DNA of 5,772 bases from DATKMP01 sp035541775 (GCA_035541775.1 DATKMP010000067.1:1-5772); one strand, 5' to 3'. Shown: positions 1 through 5,355, counted from the stretch's first letter. Notes: generated by a model not told the origin, from the letters alone. Numbers and translations: made by a program.

Positions 1-1002
1 ATACGTGTTGAGTAATTTATCTAATCCAACTTTTGCTCCGGCAATTGCATCATCACTAATATCCAACGTACTGCGATAATGACTTTGCAGAATGAAAAAG
101 CGAATCACCAACGGATCGAATTTTTTGTATGCATCTTTCAACGTAATAAAATTTCCAAGCGACTTGGACATCTTTTGTCCGTTCACGGTCACAAGATTAT
201 TGTGAATCCAATATTTTACAAACGGTTTGCCGGTCGCTGCTTCGCTTTGTGCAATTTCGCATTCGTGATGCGGAAATTGATTGTCCATTCCTCCGCCGTG
301 AATATCAAAACTCTCGCCGAGATATTTCATCGACATTGCGGAGCATTCGATGTGCCAGCCGGGAAATCCTTCGCCCCAAGGAGAAGGCCAGTGCATAATG
401 TGTCCGCCTTCCGCTTTCTTCCAGAGTGCAAAATCAGCAGGATGGCGCTTTTCAGAGCGAGTCTCAACGCGTGTTCCGCTTTCAGATTCTTCCAGCACGC
501 GGCCGGAAAGTTTTCCGTACTCTTTAAATTTTTGAACATCGAAGTATACCGAGCCATCAACTTCATACGCGTAATCGTTTGCAAGAAGTTTTTTGATGAT
601 CTCAATTTGTTCGATGATGTGTCCCGTTGCATGCGGTGAAATATCCGGGCGCAGCACATTCAGTTTATCCATGTCTTCAAAATAACTGCGCGTAATTTCT
701 TCTGCGATTTGCATGGGATGCACACGATTGATGCGCGCCTGCTTGATCATTTTATCTTCACCGTCGTCGGCATTATCGGTTAAATGACCGACATCGGTAA
801 TATTTTGAACATACAAAACTTTGTAACCGAGATATCGCAGGTAACGAACAATGACATCGAATGCAACATAACTTTTTCCGTGGCCGATGTGCGAATGGCT
901 ATACACGGTGGGACCGCAGACATACATTCCAACAAATCCTTCATGCAGCGGTTTAAATTCTTCTTTTTGTCTCGTTAATGTATTATATAATTGTAATGAC
1001 AT
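1..1002 (-). CDS. cysS: Cysteinyl-tRNA synthetase (CysRS), C-terminal part cut by window edge
   Basis: Class I aminoacyl-tRNA synthetase that charges tRNA-Cys with cysteine in the cytoplasm using ATP. I translated it from the ATG at 1002-1000; the reading frame stays open to base 1, giving 334 of the roughly 460-490 residues usual for the family. Directly visible: the N-terminal MYVCGPTVY stretch with zinc ligand C29, the HIGH motif as SHIGHGKSY (HIGH at 38-41), the GWHIECS segment with C220, the FPHHECE segment with H245 and E249, and the KMSKS loop at 277-281. These match the four zinc ligands of E. coli CysRS (Cys, Cys, His, Glu), with the same 25-residue spacing between the second Cys and the His. 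The missing part is the anticodon-binding C-terminal domain. No Shine-Dalgarno sequence precedes the ATG; the upstream bases are A/C-rich repeat array. It lies 39 bases downstream of the four-helix bundle gene on the same strand, so cotranscription with it and recN is plausible. Confidence 0.97.
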   Translation of the reverse strand, partial: MSLQLYNTLTRQKEEFKPLHEGFVGMYVCGPTVYSHSHIGHGKSYVAFDVIVRYLRYLGYKVLYVQNITDVGHLTDNADDGEDKMIKQARINRVHPMQIAEEITRSYFEDMDKLNVLRPDISPHATGHIIEQIEIIKKLLANDYAYEVDGSVYFDVQKFKEYGKLSGRVLEESESGTRVETRSEKRHPADFALWKKAEGGHIMHWPSPWGEGFPGWHIECSAMSMKYLGESFDIHGGGMDNQFPHHECEIAQSEAATGKPFVKYWIHNNLVTVNGQKMSKSLGNFITLKDAYKKFDPLVIRFFILQSHYRSTLDISDDAIAGAKVGLDKLLNTY

Positions 1003-1009
1003 TTGTTAA

Positions 1010-1053
1010 GGTTTTTGGTATTAGGTTTTAGGTATCAGGTTTTAGGCGTTAGC
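1010..1053. repeat. GGN5 heptamer array, cysS side (left arm of inverted pair)
   Basis: On the plus strand, GG dinucleotides begin at 1010, 1017, 1024, 1031, 1038 and 1045, an exact 7-base period with no slips; a degenerate seventh unit ends in GC at 1052-1053. The five bases between are TTTTT, TATTA, TTTTA, TATCA, TTTTA and CGTTA, so the commonest unit is GTTTTAG/GTATTAG. On the minus strand, which is the transcribed sense here, it reads as C-rich CTAAAAC/CTAATAC units. It overlaps the last three codons and the stop of the four-helix bundle gene and ends 8 bases before the cysS start codon. A second array in opposite orientation lies on the other side of that gene. Confidence 0.85.
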
Positions 1054-1425
1054 TTTTTTATTTGTATTATTTTTTTTCTTGATACTTGAAATAAAACTGT
1101 TCAACATTTTTTGCTCTTCCATTAATAATTGGAAAATGGACGCTGTTGTTTCTTTTGAAATATGGTGAACAGTTTGCGCAATTGAAAGCTGCGTTTCTAA
1201 TTCGTAGGTTGATCCAATTGCTATTTCTAAAAATCGTTTAAAATCAGATTCACTTGTTCGACTGCATCCTTCCGCAATGTTTGATGGAATAGAAACTGCA
1301 GCACGCTGTATTTGTGATCGTAATCCGAACATTTCTTCTTTCGGAAGTAAATTTGAAAACGAATATACGGTTGTTACCAATTCCATCCCTTTTTGCCATA
1401 TCAGCAACTCTCTAAAATTTCTCAT
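1042..1425 (-). CDS. Four-helix bundle protein, 23S rRNA intervening-sequence protein family (Avd-like fold)
   Basis: Small helical protein of the family first found in intervening sequences of bacterial 23S rRNA genes (TIGR02436 type) and related to the Avd protein of diversity-generating retroelements. Family members form barrel-like pentamers with basic surfaces; the role of stand-alone copies is unknown. Visible hallmarks: N-terminal FRELLIWQKGMELV (residues 4-17), the signature from GLRSQ to SNIAEG (34-53), and YELETQL (74-80). At 127 residues it has normal family length. The tail after about residue 110 is Lys/Asn-rich and encoded by A-tracts, including an A8 run at 1077-1070. Two adjacent ATGs exist (1428 and 1425). 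I chose the second because AGGAGG lies 5 bases before it but only 2 before the first. The gene sits between recN and cysS, is far more A/T-rich than recN (35% versus about 50% G+C in hand-counted blocks), and is bracketed by inverted heptamer arrays. No 23S rRNA, reverse transcriptase or template repeat is in the window. Confidence 0.93.
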   Translation of the reverse strand: MRNFRELLIWQKGMELVTTVYSFSNLLPKEEMFGLRSQIQRAAVSIPSNIAEGCSRTSESDFKRFLEIAIGSTYELETQLSIAQTVHHISKETTASIFQLLMEEQKMLNSFISSIKKKNNTNKKANA

Positions 1426-1428
1426 CAT

Positions 1429-1436
1429 CCCCTCCT
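1429..1436 (-). promoter_or_regulatory. Strong Shine-Dalgarno of the four-helix bundle gene
   Basis: The minus strand reads AGGAGGGG immediately before two tandem ATGs. The spacing of 5 bases from AGGAGG to the second ATG (1425) favours that start. The first AGG of the motif belongs to the innermost heptamer of the adjacent array, so the repeat and the ribosome binding site are physically joined. No comparable site precedes recN or cysS. Confidence 0.75.
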
Positions 1437-1470
1437 AATACCTTTGACCTAAATCCTTTTTCCTATTAGC
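1434..1470. repeat. GGN5 heptamer array, recN side (right arm, inverted)
   Basis: On the plus strand, CC dinucleotides begin at 1434, 1441, 1448, 1455 and 1462, again an exact 7-base period, with a degenerate edge at 1469-1470. Read on the minus strand this is GG followed by AAAAA, ATTTA, TCAAA, TATTA and then the AGGGG of the ribosome binding site. The unit GGTATTAGG (minus strand 1442-1434) is a perfect 9-base inverted copy of plus-strand 1017-1025 in the other array. The array contains the last codons and the TAG stop of recN. Confidence 0.82.
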
Positions 1471-3170
1471 TCTCTCGCACCGCTCAAACTCGCTTCTGTC
1501 ACTTCTTCGCCGCTGAGCAAGCGTGCCACTTCACGCACGTGTTCTTCTTCATCTAATTTTTTGATGGAAGAAGTTGTTCGCTGTTTATTCTCGAGTTTTT
1601 GAACAGCGAAATGATGATCGGCAAATCCGGCAATTTGCGGAAGATGCGTGATGGAAATGATCTGATGAAATTCCGATAAACTTTTTAAACTTCTGCCGAC
1701 GGCTTGAGCGATGCGCCCGCTGATGCCGACATCGATTTCATCGAACACGAGCAGCGGTAAACGGTCCGCTTTGGCAAGAATGGTTTTAAGTGCCAGCATA
1801 ATGCGGGATATTTCGCCGCCGGATGCAACTTTCACCAACGGTTTCAAATCTTCGCCGACGTTGCTGGAAAGGTAAAATTCCACTTCGTCGATGCCGCTTG
1901 GAGATGCCTCGTAAAAATCTTTTCCGAGTTTTACGTATGCAAATTGTGCTGCACCGTTGTCTTTGGCAATCAACTTATTTTCAATCTTCACATCGAACTG
2001 CGCATTGGGAATCCCAAGCTTGGCAAGTTCTGCGCAAACAGATTTGCTGAGTTTCGCAATCAGTTCACGCCGTTTTGCCGTCAACCGCTGAGCAGCAGCA
2101 GAACACAGTTTACGTTCTGCATCGATGCGTTCGTTCAATTGTTTCATCGCTTCTTCAAAATTATCGGCAAAGGAAAATTCCTTCCCGATTTTTTCCCGGT
2201 GGACAATCACGGCTTCCAGCGTGCCGCCGTATTTCTTCTTGAGCAATGTGATTTGTCCGAGACGATTCCGAATTTCTTCCAACCGTTCGGGATTGAATTC
2301 GATTTTCGAATTATAATTTTGAATGAACTTCGTCAATTCGCCGATGATTGCCGTTGCCGAAGCACATTCATTTTTTGAATCTTCAAATGCCGTATCGATT
2401 TCTGCCAGATCTTCTAATTGATTGCGCGCTTTTACCAGCACATCGTATGCAGCTTGTTCGCCTTCATATAAGGATTGATACAGTTGCGATGTTGCTTCGA
2501 ATAATTTTTCTGAATTTTCTAAAATGCGCAGTTCATTTTCCAATTCGGATTCTTCACCTGCATGCGGATCGACCGCATCGATTTCTTTAATCTGAAAATC
2601 GTACAGATCGCGTTTCTCTTTCAGCTCACGTTCTTTGTGCGTTAGTTCACGCAAATCGGAAAAGAGGGAAGTGAGGCGATGATACGGCTGCTGATATTCT
2701 TCAATCAATCCTTCCAATCCGCCGAATTCATCCAGCTGATCGATGTGTGTTTCCGCACGGAGCAGCGATTGATGTTCGTGCTGTCCATGCAAATCCACAA
2801 GATGGTCGCCGATGGATTTGAGAACAGTTAACGGAACCGGCGTGTCGTTCACAAAACATCGCGATTGGCCTTTGACAGAAATATCGCGGCGCAAAATTAA
2901 ATCATCCTGCACATCGATTTCATTTTGTTCTAAAAACGATTTTACTTTTTTATTTCCCGATGCGCCGAAAATTCCTTCGACAATTGCTTTTTCTGTTCCT
3001 TTGCGTACGACATCACTGCTTGCGCGTTCGCCGAGAATTAAACTTAAAGCATCGATGATAATGGATTTGCCGGCACCGGTTTCACCGGTTAAAATATTCA
3101 GGCCGCTTTCAAATCCCACTTCCACCGATTCGATGAGCGCATAGTTCTTTATGGAAAGTGATTTCAGCAT
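1449..3170 (-). CDS. recN: DNA repair protein RecN (SMC-like ATPase)
   Basis: Cytoplasmic SMC-family ATPase that acts early in double-strand break repair by holding DNA ends or sister molecules together for RecA-dependent recombination. At 573 residues it has the normal length. Domains visible in order: N-terminal ATPase half beginning MLKSLSIKNYALI, with Walker A GETGAGKS at 29-36; the conserved LHGQHEHQ segment at 127-134; a long charged helical region of about 150-400 that forms the antiparallel coiled coil; then the ABC signature SGGE at 450-453, Walker B LLVFDEID with D477 and E478, and the H-loop ITHLPQ with H509. All key ATPase residues are intact. The ATG at 3170 starts at the usual place for the family; no Shine-Dalgarno is visible. 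The last residues, LIGKRI, and the TAG stop are encoded by the heptamer array that precedes the four-helix bundle gene. It is first of three same-strand genes and divergent from the methyltransferase. I see no recognisable LexA site upstream. Confidence 0.98.
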   Translation of the reverse strand: MLKSLSIKNYALIESVEVGFESGLNILTGETGAGKSIIIDALSLILGERASSDVVRKGTEKAIVEGIFGASGNKKVKSFLEQNEIDVQDDLILRRDISVKGQSRCFVNDTPVPLTVLKSIGDHLVDLHGQHEHQSLLRAETHIDQLDEFGGLEGLIEEYQQPYHRLTSLFSDLRELTHKERELKEKRDLYDFQIKEIDAVDPHAGEESELENELRILENSEKLFEATSQLYQSLYEGEQAAYDVLVKARNQLEDLAEIDTAFEDSKNECASATAIIGELTKFIQNYNSKIEFNPERLEEIRNRLGQITLLKKKYGGTLEAVIVHREKIGKEFSFADNFEEAMKQLNERIDAERKLCSAAAQRLTAKRRELIAKLSKSVCAELAKLGIPNAQFDVKIENKLIAKDNGAAQFAYVKLGKDFYEASPSGIDEVEFYLSSNVGEDLKPLVKVASGGEISRIMLALKTILAKADRLPLLVFDEIDVGISGRIAQAVGRSLKSLSEFHQIISITHLPQIAGFADHHFAVQKLENKQRTTSSIKKLDEEEHVREVARLLSGEEVTEASLSGARELIGKRI

Positions 3171-3182
3171 TGCAATTGCTAA

Positions 3183-3210
3183 AATGTAATCAAAAATGAT
3201 GGAATTTCAA
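3183..3210 (-). promoter_or_regulatory. Candidate sigma-70-type promoter for recN
   Basis: On the minus strand, TTGAAA (3210-3205) is followed after 16 bases by TACATT (3188-3183). These match the -35 consensus at five of six positions and the -10 at four of six. The -10 ends 12 bases before the recN ATG, which would leave a leader of only a few bases; that fits the missing Shine-Dalgarno but is unusual. The region is A/T-rich, so chance matches are likely. Confidence 0.3.
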
Positions 3211-3270
3211 TACAGGACAGAAGAGAAAAGTTTTTAATGAAGTTGACTTATGCTTGCATTTAACCTTGTG

Positions 3271-3282
3271 AAGTTGCAACTT
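3271..3282. other. 12-bp perfect palindrome before the methyltransferase
   Basis: AAGTTGCAACTT is its own reverse complement. It ends 20 bases before the ATG at 3303 and 8 bases before the alternative TTG at 3291. Its size and position suit a dimeric regulator site or, less likely, a small RNA hairpin. No regulator is encoded nearby, so its role is unknown. Confidence 0.35.
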
Positions 3283-3302
3283 AAGACATATTGTTTCGAT
3301 GG

Positions 3303-3977
3303 ATGAAGATGAAAAAACGATTTATTCAGTGGATGTTTATGCCGTTCAGATTTAAGTTCTTAAGGCATGAATATGAACATCAAGCTATCAATGTTCTCGA
3401 TGTCGGATGTGGAAATCATTCACCATCACTCACCAAGCGATATTTTCCTGCATGGAATTATTCTGGCTTAGATCGGGAAGAATATATTATCGATGCTGGC
3501 GATAAAAAAGCGATGACGAAATATTATGCTCTTGATTTATCCACTGATGAACTTGCGAGTATTCCAGAACATTATTATGATGTCGTTATTATGGCTCATG
3601 TTCTGGAACATCTGAGAAACGGGTTGGTGGTCATTCGTCTTCTCACACAAAAGATCAAACCGGGTGGAAAATTTTATATTGAATTTCCGTCCGAACGATC
3701 GCTTACATTGCCTTCGGTTTATGGTACTCTCAACTTTTGCGATGATCGGACGCATGTGCGTGTTTATGGTATCGCGGAAATCGCAAATGTATTATTAGAA
3801 AACAATTTTAAAATTCTTCGCGCCGGTACCAGAAGAGACAAAATAATGATTCTGTTGCTTCCTTTAAAGCTATTGTTAAAGTTCATCTTGAGAAAGAAGA
3901 TCAGAGGCAGCGATTTGTGGGATGTAACGGGATTTGCCAGCTATGTTTATGCAGAAAAATGCGAAATATTTTCCTAA
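3303..3977 (+). CDS. Class I SAM-dependent methyltransferase, substrate unknown
   Basis: Predicted cytoplasmic enzyme that transfers a methyl group from S-adenosylmethionine. Numbered from the ATG at 3303 (224 residues): motif I VLDVGCG at 31-37, an acidic ribose-binding residue D57 in SGLDREEY, D78 in ALDLS, the VLEHL segment with E102 and H103, KPGG at 119-122, and DDRTHVRVY at about 147-155. That last motif resembles the DPTHVRP-type segment of methyltransferases found in cell-surface glycan clusters, so a sugar or lipid substrate is possible but unproven. Residues 180-199 are strongly hydrophobic with scattered Lys and may associate with membrane. ATG 3303 is preferred over TTG 3291, which would add four residues; ATG 3309 is also possible, and none has a Shine-Dalgarno. 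Its G+C is lower than that of recN (66 of 180 bases in three blocks). It is a single gene, divergent from recN and convergent with the DUF6600 gene, with no pathway partner in view. Confidence 0.88.
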   Translation: MKMKKRFIQWMFMPFRFKFLRHEYEHQAINVLDVGCGNHSPSLTKRYFPAWNYSGLDREEYIIDAGDKKAMTKYYALDLSTDELASIPEHYYDVVIMAHVLEHLRNGLVVIRLLTQKIKPGGKFYIEFPSERSLTLPSVYGTLNFCDDRTHVRVYGIAEIANVLLENNFKILRAGTRRDKIMILLLPLKLLLKFILRKKIRGSDLWDVTGFASYVYAEKCEIFS

Positions 3978-4016
3978 ACATCCAGGTTACGTTGGCGTAG
4001 TCTTTTTGCACATACA

Positions 4017-4049
4017 AAACATGCGATTCAAACTTCGAATCGCATGTTT
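4017..4049. terminator. Hairpin terminator between convergent genes
   Basis: The arms AAACATGCGATTC (4017-4029) and GAATCGCATGTTT (4037-4049) are perfectly complementary over 13 bp around a 7-base loop. The hairpin lies 40 bases after the methyltransferase stop and 22 bases beyond the end of the DUF6600 gene. Read on the minus strand, the stem runs into TTTTGT, a short U tract. The plus-strand side has only TTT. It probably terminates both transcripts, and better the minus one. Confidence 0.75.
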
Positions 4050-4070
4050 CGATATCGACTTAAAGACACA

Positions 4071-5105
4071 TTAACGTTCTCGTGCCTCACGATCTTTGTC
4101 CGAACGCTCTTCCCGTTTCGGAGCAGGGGAAGGTCTTGGCTGTTTTTCGTACCGCTGGATTAATGCCTGTCGGCGTTCTTGCTGGCGTACGGGAGCGGTG
4201 CGCACGACCGTACGCTGGCGTGGTTGAACGGTAGCTTGTATCGGTCGAACATTGGGAATTGTCTGGATGCGTTCGACATGTTTTACATCGATAGAAATTG
4301 TTCTATCACCTCGTTGAATATCGATGCGTTCATTGTCTCGTCGCAATTCTTCACGGTTGGGACGGTACACTTCGATTTGTCGCTCACCTCCGATGCGCTC
4401 GCCTTGTGTTGTTCGTACTTCCCGCACATCAAAACGGTCGATGTGAATACCGCCGCGGCGTTCGATCAATGTCCGATCAATTCCGCGATTGATAATCATT
4501 TCACCGTGCACATCGTACGTTCGTCCAAAATTGCCTCCGCGAACAATGACGCCAATATTACGTTCAGGCACATAATCGCGATATCGGACTACTCCACCGA
4601 AACGAGCATACGGAACAAAATTCCAATAGTGAATCGGTGCATGCCATTCCGTGGTGAACCGAATTCCAATTCGCACATCGAACACCGCATATGGTGGCAA
4701 CGGCGCCCAGCCGACATAGTTGTCATTGTTGCACCATTCAACCCATGCGGGCCCCCACGTATCATCCGGAACCCAAACCCATCCATAATAATCGTCGCAA
4801 TACCATCGTCCGTAATGATATGTGATCCAGCCGAACGGTTCGTCCGAGACCCAGTACCATCCGTAGTGATCCGTCCATGCCCATCTGCCCAGCATATAAG
4901 GGCGCCAGTGAGGTGCAACATTATTGGGACGCCAGACGACAAATCCCGGGCGTGCTTCGAGCCATTCGCCATGAGGGCGAAGCGAGGAATAGAAAAATCC
5001 GACATGAATTCCTTCAGGCGGATCTAATGCTACTGCAGCGTTCGCTTGTTGATGCAGTGTGCCGACGGCAGCTATAAGCATCAACGAAAAAAATATTCGT
5101 TTCAT
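4071..5105 (-). CDS. Exported Trp-rich DUF6600-type protein
   Basis: Function unknown; the family is predicted to be secreted and often surface- or periplasm-located. Of its 344 residues, 1-23 form a typical signal peptide (MKR, hydrophobic core, cut after ANA). A Tyr/Trp/Gly-rich domain spans about 38-139 and carries family hallmarks such as YGWVWVP, WGPAWVEW and VGWAPLPP. Two tandem 26-residue units are visible, R74-G99 and R100-C125, each with RW, then D, YGW, WV and D at matching positions. A middle region (140-220) looks beta-rich. The last 120 residues are Arg/Gln/Pro/Glu-rich, probably disordered and very basic. The only two cysteines of the whole protein, C103 and C125, both lie in the Trp-rich core and could form a disulfide after export. 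The start at 5105 is supported by the signal peptide and by AGGTGAT just upstream. The gene is monocistronic: convergent with the methyltransferase and divergent from the aldolase gene. Confidence 0.88.
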   Translation of the reverse strand: MKRIFFSLMLIAAVGTLHQQANAAVALDPPEGIHVGFFYSSLRPHGEWLEARPGFVVWRPNNVAPHWRPYMLGRWAWTDHYGWYWVSDEPFGWITYHYGRWYCDDYYGWVWVPDDTWGPAWVEWCNNDNYVGWAPLPPYAVFDVRIGIRFTTEWHAPIHYWNFVPYARFGGVVRYRDYVPERNIGVIVRGGNFGRTYDVHGEMIINRGIDRTLIERRGGIHIDRFDVREVRTTQGERIGGERQIEVYRPNREELRRDNERIDIQRGDRTISIDVKHVERIQTIPNVRPIQATVQPRQRTVVRTAPVRQQERRQALIQRYEKQPRPSPAPKREERSDKDREARER

Positions 5106-5107
5106 AC

Positions 5108-5114
5108 ATCACCT
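5108..5114 (-). promoter_or_regulatory. Shine-Dalgarno of the DUF6600 gene
   Basis: The minus strand reads AGGTGAT two bases before the ATG. It matches the 3' half of the extended anti-Shine-Dalgarno pairing sequence (GGAGGTGAT) and fixes the start at 5105, in agreement with the signal peptide. Confidence 0.6.
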
Positions 5115-5165
5115 TTCAAAATATTCTTATTCCATCCTTCACAAGCGGTGTACCATAAATTCATT

Positions 5166-5184
5166 GTGCCTCTGGCACTTTTTT
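5166..5184 (+). terminator. Small hairpin with T6 tract in the divergent spacer
   Basis: GTGCC (5166-5170) and GGCAC (5174-5178) pair perfectly around TCT and are followed by six T on the plus strand, the form of a weak intrinsic terminator. No plus-strand gene ends here. It might stop a stray plus-strand transcript, or act as a 5' leader hairpin, about 60 bases before the start, in the minus-strand DUF6600 mRNA. The stem is short, so chance is possible. Confidence 0.35.
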
Positions 5185-5292
5185 CGCCCATCATAATGTT
5201 GTAAGTGTATGTGAAAGTAGGCGCGCTGTCCAATCTTGCAGACGCAGAGAAAGAAAAAGAAGGTTTGCATTCAAGGCGACAATAGCGTATTT

Positions 5293-5298
5293 TATAAT
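5293..5298 (+). promoter_or_regulatory. Candidate -10 box for the aldolase gene
   Basis: A perfect TATAAT lies 86 bases before the aldolase ATG. At 17-base spacing the -35 position holds TTCAAG, a poor match to TTGACA. The sequence TATAATTG with TTTG upstream (5264-5267) also recalls the Bacteroidota-type TAnnTTTG promoter, but the 25-base spacing is too long. The -10 element is plausible; the full promoter is uncertain. Confidence 0.4.
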
Positions 5299-5319
5299 TG
5301 TAGAAACCGAAGCGGAGAA

Positions 5320-5355
5320 GCCACACCGATATCGGCACAAATTGAAAGTTGTGGC
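5320..5355 (+). other. Possible alternative hairpins in the aldolase leader
   Basis: GCCACA (5320-5325) can pair with TGTGGC (5350-5355), while CACAA (5336-5340) can pair with TTGTG (5349-5353). The two pairings compete for the same 3' segment. A 10-bp palindrome, CCGATATCGG, sits at 5326-5335. They lie 30-65 bases before the ATG and downstream of the TATAAT candidate, so they would be in the mRNA leader. No known riboswitch class is recognised. Confidence 0.25.

Larger units (their letters stand above)
1010..1470 (-). mobile_element. Putative insertable cassette: four-helix bundle gene with inverted GGN5 arrays
   Basis: About 460 bases made of an inverted heptamer array, one gene and a second array. 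I infer that it inserted between recN and cysS for four reasons: the arrays are inverted and enclose exactly one gene; the gene has much lower G+C than recN; the arrays run into the 3' end of recN and up to the cysS start; and the protein family is known from inverted-repeat-bounded insertions in 23S rRNA genes. There is no transposase and no clear target-site duplication, although both outer and inner edges contain a TTAGC pentamer (1049-1053 and 1466-1470). If it moves, another factor must act, or it spreads by recombination at array sequences. The boundaries are approximate. Confidence 0.4.

Noticed and set aside
79..639. Open frame on the plus strand opposite cysS
   Set aside because: The opposite strand encodes CysRS with all catalytic and zinc motifs; the plus-strand product resembles nothing known.
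1042..1425. Diversity-generating retroelement accessory gene (avd)
   Set aside because: The fold family is shared, but no reverse transcriptase, template repeat or variable repeat is present in the window and both neighbours are housekeeping genes.
1042..1425. Intervening sequence inside a 23S rRNA gene
   Set aside because: The flanks are the 3' end of recN and the 5' end of cysS, with no rRNA sequence.
1010..1470. CRISPR array or telomere-like repeat
   Set aside because: The units are only 7 bases with no spacers, so it is not CRISPR. The TTAGG-like look comes from the GGN5 pattern inside a chromosome-type gene context.
3171..3260. LexA/SOS box controlling recN
   Set aside because: I looked for CTGT-N8-ACAG and GAAC-N4-GTTC type sites and found neither; the GCAATTGC palindrome at 3172-3179 is too short to call.
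3243..3271. Promoter for the methyltransferase built on TTGACT at 3243
   Set aside because: At 16-18 base spacing there is no acceptable -10; the hexamer at 17 bases is TTGTGA.
4179..5027. Long open frame on the plus strand opposite the DUF6600 gene
   Set aside because: Its product has no recognisable domain, it lies fully antisense to a gene with signal peptide, family motifs and Shine-Dalgarno, and its openness follows from the Arg/Trp-rich codon use of the opposite strand.
5102..5338. Possible small minus-strand gene upstream of the DUF6600 gene
   Set aside because: It overlaps the DUF6600 start and its Shine-Dalgarno, shows no convincing start signal or domain, and fills a region better read as a divergent promoter spacer.
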